From NCBI GenBank assembly GCA_002319815.1, contig DCFR01000073.1, forward strand, positions 1 through 21,082: a stretch of 21,082 nucleotides of DNA, read 5' to 3'. Within the stretch, counting starts at the first letter, position 1. Every line of letters begins with the position of its first letter. Of the stretch, positions 6,685 through 15,367 are shown piece by piece. Position numbers and translations under genes: made by a program. Source of the DNA: Megamonas sp. UBA1799 (GTDB taxonomy: Bacteria; Bacillota; Negativicutes; Selenomonadales; Selenomonadaceae). The notes beneath the pieces are model-generated. The model was not told the origin of the DNA and did no database searches. It worked only from the letters and a program-made list of their open reading frames with translations.

Positions 6685-7701
6685 CTATAAACAAGCAATC
6701 GCAGCGCGCTTCAAGGCACACTCGGCATCACAGCAGCCCCCGGCGCCACAGGCGCGGGCAAAGCAGGCGCCGCCGCAAGCGGCAAAATCTGGACAATCGA
6801 TACATCCCTGCATGCTGGAACGAATGAATTGCGCGCTTGCTCGCTGTCGGCTTTCATCCAGCCCGTCATGAACATTGCCAATATAAAACCGCGGGTCGCC
6901 GACGAATGACGAACATACATAAAAATTTCCCAGTGCATCAACATGCGCACTTTGCCCATTCATCGCATGACAGTGCGCGAATCCCGATCTCCGGCCGCTG
7001 GCTACAGCTACTGCCTGCTCCGCCTGCGTGAAGCGGATACGATAACCGGTAAGGCAGGCCAGTTCTGCCGCCCGTGAATAAGCCCGGGCGAACCCGCTGC
7101 GTACAGCCTCGGCCGACGCCGGCTGCATCGCTTGGCCGCGTCCCTGCGTCCGCAGCAAATCAAAACCGATCCGCCGCACATTCCCCAGATAATATGCCAG
7201 CTCCACCAGCCCGTCCAAAGCATTGACATTTTCTGCCGTGACTACACAGGTAAGACCAATACCGATTTTTCGGACTGCCAGCCGCCGAATACCGGCAACC
7301 GCCGCTGCCGAAGCGCCGCTGCCATCCGGATACTGCCGCTGCCGATCATTGACTGCCGGCCGGCCATCGAGACTCACGCCGATGCCAAAATCCGCTGTGC
7401 GCAAAAAATCAGCCGCTTCTTCGGTAATCAGCGTGCCGTTGGTTTGCAACTGTATGGTCACCGGCCATTGTTTTTCCCGGATATATCCGGTCAACCGCCG
7501 GATTAAGGGAAAAGCCAGCAGCGGTTCCCCACCCGACAGCTGCAACACCAGCGGTTCCCCCGGTGCCACAGCCAGATCTACGGCTGAACGCGCCATCTCC
7601 CAACTCATGCAGGAGATATTTTGCTCCGCTGCATAACAGTAACGGCAGCGCAAATTACAATTGCCGGTAAGACTCATAACCAACATTTTCAAAGGTATCA
7701 T
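6685..7701 (-). CDS. Radical SAM protein with C-terminal SPASM domain
   Basis: 338-residue radical SAM enzyme starting at the ATG at 7701, which overlaps the nitrilase stop as ATGA; an in-frame upstream extension exists but lies wholly inside the nitrilase gene. The CNLRCRYC cluster motif (C15, C19, C22) binds the SAM-coordinating [4Fe-4S]. LSGGEP (about 57-62) and QTNGTL are radical SAM core motifs. The C-terminal third has the SPASM pattern: a CHAMNG cysteine, VDALGNFYVCSSFVGDPRF, GNV, then a dense cysteine group from about 300 to 328 (C-x2-C-x5-C-x3-C-x4-C-x4-CC-x3-C), enough for one or two auxiliary clusters. SPASM enzymes mature peptides, proteins or small cofactors. No short precursor-peptide gene was found beside it, so substrate is unknown. 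Confidence 0.87.
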   Translation of the reverse strand: MIPLKMLVMSLTGNCNLRCRYCYAAEQNISCMSWEMARSAVDLAVAPGEPLVLQLSGGEPLLAFPLIRRLTGYIREKQWPVTIQLQTNGTLITEEAADFLRTADFGIGVSLDGRPAVNDRQRQYPDGSGASAAAVAGIRRLAVRKIGIGLTCVVTAENVNALDGLVELAYYLGNVRRIGFDLLRTQGRGQAMQPASAEAVRSGFARAYSRAAELACLTGYRIRFTQAEQAVAVASGRRSGFAHCHAMNGQSAHVDALGNFYVCSSFVGDPRFYIGNVHDGLDESRQRASAQFIRSSMQGCIDCPDFAACGGACFARACGAGGCCDAECALKRAAIACL

Positions 7702-8483
7702 CGTTTGCCCTCTTCCCATGGCAGCACGGTAAATGCCTGCTGCGCCAGCATCCCAGTCGAAAAATCCATATCCGCCAGCAGAATCGCCGGCTGCGGGCTT
7801 ACATAAGACAGCGCCAGCTTGCCCTGTAAAATCACGGCGCTCATGGCAATGCGGCAATCCATCCGTCCATCAAAGCCGGTCTGGTTACAGACGAGAACCG
7901 GTTTACCGCCGCTGGCGCGGGAGCAGCGTTCCCAAGCATTTTCCGGCGATCCGCCGCATCCCGGCGGCCAGGCCGCCGACAGCACTACCGCTTCGGCGCC
8001 CAGCTGCTGAAGCGCTGCGCCATTCTCATCATACCAGGCATCTGCGCAAACCAGCACGCCAATGCGCGCTCCGCCGCAATCAAAACAATCATTGGCAGTT
8101 CCCGCCATGGACCAGGCTTCAGCCGGCGCATGAATAAGATGTTTATCATGCCGCCCGACAATCCCACCATCCGGGCCGATGACCAGACAGCTGTTATGCG
8201 GCTGTCCATCCTTAGCATCTCTTACGGCGCAGCCAAGAAAAATCCATACCCGCCGTTGTGCCGCCGCCTGCAGCACCGGCTGCAGCAGCGCGCACAAATC
8301 CGTATGAATCACATACGGTTTCCCCTGCTGCGTAAAATGATATCCCTGCACTGCCAGTTCCGGCGTCAAAATATACGCAGCGCCATTTTCCGCCGCCAGA
8401 TGAATTCCGGCGGTAATTTGCGCCAGATTTTCGGTTTCTCCCTTTGTGATATAATCAAAGTGAAGCCAGGCAATTTTACTCAT
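7698..8483 (-). CDS. Carbon-nitrogen hydrolase (nitrilase superfamily amidase)
   Basis: 261-residue cytoplasmic enzyme of the nitrilase/omega-amidase fold, which hydrolyses or transfers amide or nitrile C-N bonds. The catalytic triad is intact: Glu42 in TPELAVQGY, Lys114 in GRHDKHLI and Cys146 in GVLVCADAWYD. The conserved NSCLVIGPDG stretch (about 97-106) and VLVCNQTG (about 196-203) are also present. Length matches single-domain nitrilase-branch enzymes. The ATG at 8483 has AGAAGG seven bases upstream. It is the first gene of a two-gene unit with the radical SAM enzyme (ATGA overlap), and diverges from the MerR-type gene with a 109-bp shared promoter region. Substrate is not recognisable from sequence; coupling suggests both act on the same molecule. 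Confidence 0.87.
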   Translation of the reverse strand: MSKIAWLHFDYITKGETENLAQITAGIHLAAENGAAYILTPELAVQGYHFTQQGKPYVIHTDLCALLQPVLQAAAQRRVWIFLGCAVRDAKDGQPHNSCLVIGPDGGIVGRHDKHLIHAPAEAWSMAGTANDCFDCGGARIGVLVCADAWYDENGAALQQLGAEAVVLSAAWPPGCGGSPENAWERCSRASGGKPVLVCNQTGFDGRMDCRIAMSAVILQGKLALSYVSPQPAILLADMDFSTGMLAQQAFTVLPWEEGKR

Positions 8484-8534
8484 ATATTGGCCTTCTTTCT
8501 ATTCATAAAGTTATATAAAGCAAATTCATTCTGG

Positions 8535-8551
8535 AATTTTTTGTAAAAATT
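8535..8551. repeat. 7-3-7 inverted repeat between nitrilase and MerR-type genes
   Basis: AATTTTT-tgt-AAAAATT is a perfect dyad upstream of a plausible plus-strand -10 TATGAT (8555-8560). MerR-family operators are dyads inside the promoter spacer, so it is a candidate binding site controlling both divergent units. Its A/T-only arms mean that chance is a real alternative. Confidence 0.35.
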
Positions 8552-8592
8552 GCGTATGATAAACATAAGAACCGCTATGGAGGAATGCATGC

Positions 8593-9477
8593 ATGTCAAA
8601 ACAGGATACTCGCCAATATTTTACGATTGGCGAACTCGCCTCACTCTACAATATTCCCAAACAAACGCTGATCTATTATGATCATACCGGCCTGCTGGTC
8701 CCGGCATTTGTGCATGAAAACGGCTATCGGTACTATGCCGTCCAACAATACCTCGTGCTGGAGATTATTTTAAATCTGCGCAAACTAAATATTCCCGTAA
8801 AGAACATTAAAGACTATCTTGAACACCGCAGCACAACGGCCTTAGTACGCCTGCTGCAAGGCAAGGAGGCCGAATGCGTCAAGGCCATAACGGAACTGGA
8901 AGCTACCCGAAGCAGTTTGCGGCAAGCACTGGAAGCTATCAACAGTCAAAAGCATATCGCGCTGAACTATTTTGAAACCGTATACCTGGCGGCACTTCCC
9001 ATTTTACTGAGTCCGCCGGTCCAACCGGAGGTGCGCTACACCGCCAGCGACTATCTGACGACTTTTTCCCAACACAATCAAAAGGCTTTCGCTAAAAATG
9101 AATTCCGCAGCTTTGCCACCGGCTGGATCATCCGGCAACAGGACTTTTTCCAGCAGAAATTTAACCACACCTATCGTTATTTCACGCCGGTGCCCGAGCC
9201 GCTGCCGGAGGAAGTCCTTGCAGAGAAACCGGAGGGCCTCTATGTCCGCATCCAGTTCATCGGAACCTATTACAGCCATGTTGCCCAACTATACGAAAAA
9301 ATCAATATCTATTTACAGCGCAATCAACTGATTCCCTGCAGTGATATTTATATTCTGCCGCTCAAAAATCACTGGCAGACAACATCGCCGTCCGCCTATA
9401 TCAATCAATTAACCATACAGGTAAAACCGCAGGAAACAGATCCTGAGCATTTGACCAGCGCCACGGCCGCTCCCTGA
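8593..9477 (+). CDS. MerR-family regulator with GyrI-like effector domain
   Basis: 294-residue transcription regulator. The N-terminus is a classical MerR winged helix: FTIGELASLYNIPKQTLIYY (10-29), then DHTGLLVP and NGYRYYAVQQ. A dimerising helix spans roughly residues 85-130 (RLLQGKEAECVKAITELEATR). The C-terminal 150 residues resemble a GyrI-like/BmrR effector domain, with YVRIQFIGTYYSHVAQLYEKINIYLQRN and a closing SDIYILPL strand. This architecture suits a regulator that senses a small organic ligand rather than a metal; no metal-binding cysteines are seen. The ATG at 8593 has GGAGG eight bases upstream. It is the only plus-strand gene in this part and diverges from the nitrilase/radical SAM pair, which it most likely controls. 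It ends 13 bp from the convergent binding-protein gene, with no terminator visible. Confidence 0.85.
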   Translation: MSKQDTRQYFTIGELASLYNIPKQTLIYYDHTGLLVPAFVHENGYRYYAVQQYLVLEIILNLRKLNIPVKNIKDYLEHRSTTALVRLLQGKEAECVKAITELEATRSSLRQALEAINSQKHIALNYFETVYLAALPILLSPPVQPEVRYTASDYLTTFSQHNQKAFAKNEFRSFATGWIIRQQDFFQQKFNHTYRYFTPVPEPLPEEVLAEKPEGLYVRIQFIGTYYSHVAQLYEKINIYLQRNQLIPCSDIYILPLKNHWQTTSPSAYINQLTIQVKPQETDPEHLTSATAAP

Positions 9478-9490
9478 GCAGCCGCGCATT

Positions 9491-10507
9491 CTAATAACCT
9501 CGAATCAGATGCTCATCCCGCATATCAAACAAATCGCCATAGGCGGCATTGGCCAATGCTTTGACTGCATAAACGCAATTCGGCGACGCGGCATAAAGAT
9601 ACTTATCCGGAATACTCAAAATATGATTCAGCGCCGGCAGGCCATCGAGCGCCGGATCGCTCAAAAATTCCTCCCGGAACCTGCCGCCGCCATACATATC
9701 AATTTCCCTCGGCGCTGATACCAGGAAAAAATCCAGATTTACTTTGACCACCAGCTCTTTAGAGAGAAAATCCCCATTTTTGAGGCCTGCTTTGGCAATG
9801 CCATTTTCAATCCGGGCCCGGGTACAAAGCTCATGAAACATAGAGCCCGGCCCGCCATAGCTTGTCATCTGGGAAACCAGCATTCCGACCGGCCGATGGT
9901 CGGTCCGTTTTTGTAATACCGCATCAATTTCCGCCAATTGCCGATCCATTTCCGTACAAATCCATTCCCCCGCCGCTTGTTCCTGCAATGCCTGTGCAAT
10001 CAGCCGGACGGCCGCATAGGTCTCCGCAATGCTGTTAGGGCCCTTACAAACCAAAACGGGATACCCCAATTGCCGATAGCTGGCAATTTTATCGGCATCG
10101 GTCCAATCCGAAGCAATAATCAAATCCGGTTTTGTACTGACAATGACTTCCAAGGGAATATTTGTCAGCGTTGCTACCTTTGGCACGGTCAATTTTTTTG
10201 CGTCTTGGGCCAGCGGCGAGATCCCGGCGTCGGTATCCAGAATATTCATCGCCACCAAATGATCCGGCGTTACTAATCCGGCTACAATCGCATCATAGGT
10301 AAGATTAGCGGTCAGAATGCGCTGCGGTTTATGCGGTAGGCAAACGCTATTGCCTTTGGCATCGATCACAGTATAACCGGAATTATCTGCTGCTACAGCA
10401 GCGATTGTTTGCGGTGCCTGCGAACAGCCGCTGCAAACAACAAAAAGCAGAAAAAGTATACCCACAAACCAAGAACCACTTTGAAAATATATTGATCTTT
10501 TTTTCAA
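9491..10507 (-). CDS. ABC substrate-binding lipoprotein (BtuF/FepB-like), third gene of the cobN-like operon
   Basis: Periplasmic binding protein of the iron-siderophore/cobalamin class (PF01497-type fold). I place the start at a TTG at 10507, with AAAGGGAG well spaced upstream. This yields a normal signal peptide (KKR, hydrophobic GILFLLFVV) and a lipid-attachment cysteine at residue 28 in VCSGC, although Cys at -3 is atypical for a lipobox. The alternative ATG at 10558 overlaps the preceding gene by ATGA and adds 17 residues. Family features: LPHKPQRILTANLTYDAIVAGL, KPDLIIASDWTD, LGYPVLV, and a middle MLVSQMTSYGGPGSMFHELC. It is much more diverged than its two paralogues in the window, lacking their NYDDHGTYD and YYPRESYIYN stretches, so ligand preference may differ. 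Third gene after the CobN-like gene under the B12 riboswitch. Confidence 0.82.
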   Translation of the reverse strand: MKKRSIYFQSGSWFVGILFLLFVVCSGCSQAPQTIAAVAADNSGYTVIDAKGNSVCLPHKPQRILTANLTYDAIVAGLVTPDHLVAMNILDTDAGISPLAQDAKKLTVPKVATLTNIPLEVIVSTKPDLIIASDWTDADKIASYRQLGYPVLVCKGPNSIAETYAAVRLIAQALQEQAAGEWICTEMDRQLAEIDAVLQKRTDHRPVGMLVSQMTSYGGPGSMFHELCTRARIENGIAKAGLKNGDFLSKELVVKVNLDFFLVSAPREIDMYGGGRFREEFLSDPALDGLPALNHILSIPDKYLYAASPNCVYAVKALANAAYGDLFDMRDEHLIRGY

Positions 10508-10554
10508 CCCATCGCTCCCTTTACCGGTTATCATTTGCCAGTGACTGAACCGTT

Positions 10555-11586
10555 TCATTCTTCACCGGAAAAAGAAATATGTCGATTGTCACCCTGCCGG
10601 AAAGAATCGCCATATGCATAATAATCCAGTTCCTGCACGCCAAAAACAAAATCTTGCGATGCATTGTAAATATAGCTTTCCCTCGGATAATAACAAGCGT
10701 TGTTGCGAATAGCCAAAACCGTCTGTAAAGACGGATCATCCAAATATTCATGAATAAAAGAATCCGTATCATACGTGCCATGATCATCATAATTGGGCAG
10801 GAATAAAATATCCGGATTGATTTTTATGATCATTTCCTTTGTTAGTTCCTGTCCGTTTTTCAGCCCGGCAGCAGCAATGCCGTTTATTACCCTGGCATTC
10901 TGACACATCGCATCATACGTGCAGCCACTGCCGCCGTAATTTGTCATCATAGAAATGAGCACTACATTCTTTCTTTTTTCATCCGGAATAACTGCCGTTT
11001 TCTCCTGAATTTCTTCCAATAGCTGCTTCATTTGCGCAATCAACTGCTGACCGCGCGTCTCTTCATCAATACAACGGGCCAGCAGACAAATATTATCCTG
11101 AATGTCTTCGAGACTGCGTCCTCCGCCGCACACCACAACGGGAAAACCAAGATCTCGCAAAGTTGCAACATAATCTGGACGTGTCCATTCGGTCACCAAC
11201 ACCAGATCCGGGTTCAAAGCCATCACATGTTCTGCCGATGGCGGCGTTATGGAAGAAATTTTTTCAGGAACCCGCTGCGCTTTTTTGACTACAACGGACA
11301 ATTTCGGATCATCCAGATAATTACTGATAGCCGCTAAACGGTCCGAGGGAACCATCCCAAATAAGATTTCATCAAGAGACATAGACAAGGTCAATATATG
11401 CATCGGTTTATGCGGGATTTGAACCACGGTTCCCTGCATATCCGTTACCTCATACCCTCCAGACAGCTTTTTTGACGCGTCCGGTAAAAAAGGATAAAAA
11501 CTACACCCGGCAAAAAGCAGAAGTATACAAGCCAAACAGCCGATGAGCAGATTTTTCTTATAAATACTACTCTCAGGATTTTTCAT
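10555..11586 (-). CDS. ABC substrate-binding lipoprotein (BtuF/FepB-like), second gene of the cobN-like operon
   Basis: 343-residue periplasmic binding lipoprotein. The signal is KK-N-LLIGCLACILLLFAGC with a textbook lipobox FAGC, cysteine at residue 28. Mature features are VVQIPHKPMHILTLSMSLDEILFG, LNPDLVLVTEW, LGFPVVVCGG, MTNYGGSGCTYDAMC and a C-terminal block with NYDDHGTYD, ACYYPRESYIYN and SQDFVFGVQEL. That block is about 70% identical by eye to the protein at 15786-16805, marking a duplication. The ATG at 11586 overlaps the 3' end of the cobN-like gene by 14 bp and has GGAGGAG six bases upstream, so translation is coupled to it. The expected role is to carry a corrinoid or other tetrapyrrole/metal complex to an inner-membrane importer, which is not encoded here. 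Confidence 0.85.
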   Translation of the reverse strand: MKNPESSIYKKNLLIGCLACILLLFAGCSFYPFLPDASKKLSGGYEVTDMQGTVVQIPHKPMHILTLSMSLDEILFGMVPSDRLAAISNYLDDPKLSVVVKKAQRVPEKISSITPPSAEHVMALNPDLVLVTEWTRPDYVATLRDLGFPVVVCGGGRSLEDIQDNICLLARCIDEETRGQQLIAQMKQLLEEIQEKTAVIPDEKRKNVVLISMMTNYGGSGCTYDAMCQNARVINGIAAAGLKNGQELTKEMIIKINPDILFLPNYDDHGTYDTDSFIHEYLDDPSLQTVLAIRNNACYYPRESYIYNASQDFVFGVQELDYYAYGDSFRQGDNRHISFSGEE

Positions 11587-14500
11587 TGCGCTCCTCCAGT
11601 TCCCCTTCCATGGACAGATAAAGCTGCTGCAGCTGTTCTTTCATATCAGCCGGCGCATTCCACATCCCACGCTGTTCCGCTTCCAGCAAGACTTCCGCCA
11701 TGCGGTATAAAGCCCATGGATTAACCTCTCGCATCCACTGCTGCATAGCCGGATCCAGCGCATATTTTTGCGCATATTTATCATACATCCAATCCTCCAT
11801 CACATCGCTGGTAGCATCCCACTGATAACTGACCGCCAGATACGTAGCCAGATCGCCGGCTCCTTTATAACCATGTTTTTTCATGCCTTCGATATATTTA
11901 GGATTCATGGCTTCGCCGCGAAACCAGCGTTTGAGTTCTTCATCCAGACTGCGCATTTGAATTTTACTGCGATCTGAGCTGTCGCTGACATAATTGCGCG
12001 GCATTGCACCGCGAACGCTGCGCACAGCAGCTACCAACCCACCACGATAGTTATTGTAATCATCGCCGGCCAGCATAGAAGACTCCCGGTGATCTACATT
12101 TTGAATCGTAACTTCCATCGTGGATAACCGCCGTTTAAAAAGCTGCGGCAGATAATTTCCCTCCGAACCGACGCCATAAGCATGCGCACCCCAGCGTATA
12201 TATACGTCAGAAATATCGTCAATCGTTTCCCAGTTTTTTTCTTCCAGCAGTGAACCGATGCCAGCGCCATGCGCCCCGGGTGGATCGCCAAAAATTCGAT
12301 ACGATGCCTGCTGCCAGGCGTCTTCTTTCGCAGCTCCCTCTTTTTCGATCGCCGCGGCGTCTTCCAGTACATGCTTGCGCACATAGTTCATCTCCAGCGG
12401 CTCATCCAGATTGGAAACGACACGCACGGCTTCATTCAGCCAATCAATAGAAGCCATCATGCTGTCGCGGAACAGCCCGCTGATGCGTCCGGTCACATCG
12501 ACTCGCGGCCGGCGAAGTTCTTCCAGCGACATCAGTTCCAACCCGATGACTCGCCGACTGCCTGGCTGCCAGACCGGGCGCATGCCCAAAAGATACAAGA
12601 ACTCAGCTACGCATTGCCCATGATTGCGCAAATTAGTCGTTGCCCAAAGAATAATTCCCACACTTTCCGGATAATGCCCTTCCTCGCGAATAAAGCGCCG
12701 AATGACATCATCCCCCATGGTCTGTCCAATTTTCCAGGCGGCTTCCGTAGGCAGCGTCTTAGGATCAACGCTGTAAAAGTTTCGTCCGGTCGGCAGCAAA
12801 TCCGCTCCGCCGCTGGTCGGCGCGCCGGAAGGACTGGGTTCAACATAGTGTCCCTGCAAAGCAAGCATTGTATTTTCGATTTCCAGTGTGGTCTGCGCCA
12901 GATGGGGCACAATATCCGTACAAATATAGATTACCGTCCGTAAAAAATCATCACGGATTTCTCCCTGCAGCCGTTTTGTCCATGGCAGCGCAAAGACGCA
13001 GTTGCTTTCCGCTGGACAAAAAGCAATGGTCATTAACTGCCGCGCTGTTTCCTCGCATTCCGCCATAATGGCGTCCACGAGCATCCCGGCCGTCTTTCCC
13101 AGCTCCGGCAGCAATTCGCCGCTTCGTTCCAAGAGATCATAATAGTCGTATCCATAAGAACGCGCCAGCACCTTAGGCAAAGAAGGAACCGTTCCATTTT
13201 CCAGCCGGGTCAGTATAACGACAAAAGAAATCAATTCTTCCTGTTCCGGCGGATTACCGAAAATATGCATGCCGGTCCGTATCTGCATATTCTTGAGATC
13301 GGTAATAAACACATGCAGATTGCCGACATAAACCGAAAAATCATCCACTTCCGGAACATCTTCATCCAAATTGCATTCCTTGGCCTTGGCGCGAATCATT
13401 TCTTGCATTGATTCCAGAGCTGGGCCGGCCGCCTCATCCTGCATAAACTGAATGTATTCTTCCAGCAGCTTTTCCAAATCGGCCAGTTCTTCATAAAAAC
13501 CCGCCGTGCTCATCGGCGCCGACAGATAACTAATCAGGCAGGCCGCACTGCGCCGCTTGGCCTGAATCCCTTCGCCGACGCAGGTTATCCAATAGGGATA
13601 GATATTCGGCATCGTTCCGGTGCAAATATCCGGATAGCAACCATCAGACATGGCCACGCCTTTACCCGGCAGCCATTCCAAGTTGCCATGCGTTCCGACA
13701 TGGATCATGGCGTCAGCCTGCCAGACATCCTGTATCCAATGGTAAAAAGCCAGATAATGATGCGTCGGCGCACAATCCGGCGAATGATAAATTTTTGCCG
13801 GATCCTCGCCAAAACCTCGCGGCGGCTGAACCGTAATATAAACATTGCCATTCAACATGCCGGGAATCAGTAATTCGCCGTCATAATTAAACACCTCTCC
13901 GGGAGGTTCGCCCCAATCCTTTTGCAGCTGCGTCCGGATTCTGCCGGGAAGTTTTTCGAAAAAAGGCGCATATTGTTCCGGTTGCATTTTCCCATCGGCC
14001 TGCTTCTCCAGACAATCCGGCATAAAACGGCGATCGTTGGTCGCATGTGCGGTAATTTCATCGATAAAACTCTGACTGTCTTCCGGCAGTCGGTCGATCG
14101 TATAGCCGGCCTGCTGCATACAGGCCAGCAAGCGACGAACGCTTTCGATAGAATCAAGATTTGCCGCACTGCCAATATTTGAATTTGTCGGCGGATAATT
14201 ATGAAAAATAATCGCTACTTTTTTCTCTGCATTCGCTTTATGGCGCAGCGAAGCCCATTTGCCGGCTTTTTGCACCAACCGGACAATCCGGCTTTCCATT
14301 GTCTGGCGATAATGACTGCCATCCGCCGCTTCTTCCTGCGTAGACACCGGTACAGCATGAATAATACCGTCAAATTCCGGCATGGCAATGGCATACGACA
14401 CTTCATTGCCGGTCATTCCGACATAGCTTTGCTTCCACCAGGCATAATCCCGATACAGATTATACGCCTGCAGCACAACGACTCCCAGATCCATAAGATC

Positions 14501-15295
14501 CTGCACCGCCGCGGCGCCGGTAGTTTTGAACGAAAACACCGAAGTATTAATGAGCGCGTCTATAACGACCTGACCATCCTTATAAAACATTTGCCGCATG
14601 GCATCGGCCAGATTTGGCATTCCCTGTTCTTCATCCCGCCGCATCGTCGTAAACAGCAGCAACGGTATCATGTTCTGCTGTTCAATCTGACGCAAAATCC
14701 GGGTCTGATATTCCAAGTGGCCCCATAACCAATCTTCACGGGAACAAATAAGTGCGATGACTGCTTTTTGTTTTGGTACGTAATGCATGGTTTGAAAATA
14801 GGCTTCCGTATCGGTAAAACAGCGCTCCGCGTCCGGATGAAAAATACCAAAAAAAGGCATCTTTTGCGGCGGTGTATAACTGCATGAAGCTGAACCAAAT
14901 ACATGACCAAGATACAAAAAAGCATTGATAAGATTGTTTAATCCGCCTTGCGCCAAATATTCTTCCAGCTGCTTTTTTTCCTCCGGCTGAATACCATAGG
15001 AAAGAATATCGTCGCCGCCATCCATTACAGAAAACAGATGCGTCATGGTTTTGGCCTGCAAATAAGACGAAGCCTGCTGCAAAAAATCACAGGAAAGTCC
15101 CGTGCCCATCCAGCGAAAAAACACAAAAGCGCTTCCCTGACAACGCTTTTCCCAAGCTGCGCTCCAAGGTTCGGCATCCGTGATCTGCGCTATATCGAAG
15201 GCAACGTCAGCCAGCTGCTCCCCCACTTTCTGCGCTGCCGTCCGAAAAGAAACGGCAGCATTTTCCATATTGGTAACCAGTATAATTTTTATCAT
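11573..15295 (-). CDS. cobN: CobN-like cobaltochelatase / Mg-chelatase large-subunit homologue
   Basis: 1240-residue protein, near the usual CobN length (about 1250-1300). I start at the ATG at 15295 (MIKIILVTNMENAA), which has AGGGAG nine bases upstream; the longer open frame to 15430 runs through the riboswitch terminator and is not coding. The diagnostic HVGTHGNLEWLPGKG motif (about residues 529-544) is followed by PNIYPYWITCVGEGIQAKRR, and the C-terminal part has VDHRESSMLAGDDYNNYRGG and NPKYIEGMKKHGYKG, all typical of CobN rather than ChlH. CobN inserts cobalt into hydrogenobyrinate diamide with AAA+ partners CobS/CobT or ChlI/ChlD-like proteins, none of which lie here. Relatives such as HmuS sit in haem-uptake operons and have been linked to metal removal. 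Control by a cobalamin riboswitch and fusion to binding-protein genes favour corrinoid salvage or synthesis, but insertion versus removal of metal cannot be read from the sequence. Confidence 0.87.
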   Translation of the reverse strand: MIKIILVTNMENAAVSFRTAAQKVGEQLADVAFDIAQITDAEPWSAAWEKRCQGSAFVFFRWMGTGLSCDFLQQASSYLQAKTMTHLFSVMDGGDDILSYGIQPEEKKQLEEYLAQGGLNNLINAFLYLGHVFGSASCSYTPPQKMPFFGIFHPDAERCFTDTEAYFQTMHYVPKQKAVIALICSREDWLWGHLEYQTRILRQIEQQNMIPLLLFTTMRRDEEQGMPNLADAMRQMFYKDGQVVIDALINTSVFSFKTTGAAAVQDLMDLGVVVLQAYNLYRDYAWWKQSYVGMTGNEVSYAIAMPEFDGIIHAVPVSTQEEAADGSHYRQTMESRIVRLVQKAGKWASLRHKANAEKKVAIIFHNYPPTNSNIGSAANLDSIESVRRLLACMQQAGYTIDRLPEDSQSFIDEITAHATNDRRFMPDCLEKQADGKMQPEQYAPFFEKLPGRIRTQLQKDWGEPPGEVFNYDGELLIPGMLNGNVYITVQPPRGFGEDPAKIYHSPDCAPTHHYLAFYHWIQDVWQADAMIHVGTHGNLEWLPGKGVAMSDGCYPDICTGTMPNIYPYWITCVGEGIQAKRRSAACLISYLSAPMSTAGFYEELADLEKLLEEYIQFMQDEAAGPALESMQEMIRAKAKECNLDEDVPEVDDFSVYVGNLHVFITDLKNMQIRTGMHIFGNPPEQEELISFVVILTRLENGTVPSLPKVLARSYGYDYYDLLERSGELLPELGKTAGMLVDAIMAECEETARQLMTIAFCPAESNCVFALPWTKRLQGEIRDDFLRTVIYICTDIVPHLAQTTLEIENTMLALQGHYVEPSPSGAPTSGGADLLPTGRNFYSVDPKTLPTEAAWKIGQTMGDDVIRRFIREEGHYPESVGIILWATTNLRNHGQCVAEFLYLLGMRPVWQPGSRRVIGLELMSLEELRRPRVDVTGRISGLFRDSMMASIDWLNEAVRVVSNLDEPLEMNYVRKHVLEDAAAIEKEGAAKEDAWQQASYRIFGDPPGAHGAGIGSLLEEKNWETIDDISDVYIRWGAHAYGVGSEGNYLPQLFKRRLSTMEVTIQNVDHRESSMLAGDDYNNYRGGLVAAVRSVRGAMPRNYVSDSSDRSKIQMRSLDEELKRWFRGEAMNPKYIEGMKKHGYKGAGDLATYLAVSYQWDATSDVMEDWMYDKYAQKYALDPAMQQWMREVNPWALYRMAEVLLEAEQRGMWNAPADMKEQLQQLYLSMEGELEERNEKS

Positions 15296-15367
15296 TTTAT
15301 TCTGCTCCCTGTTTTGATCAATGAATACTCCCGAAAGTCTGCTGTCCGTATTCCGATTCACTGCTGC

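Noticed and set aside
7702..7857. 52-codon N-terminal extension of the radical SAM frame
   Set aside because: Lies inside the nitrilase gene; the ATGA-overlap start at 7701 puts the CxxxCxxC motif at the usual distance from the N-terminus.
11573..15295. Magnesium chelatase ChlH/BchH for chlorophyll synthesis
   Set aside because: No photosynthesis genes nearby, control is by a cobalamin riboswitch, and the C-terminal NPKYIEGMKKHGYKG region matches CobN-type proteins better.
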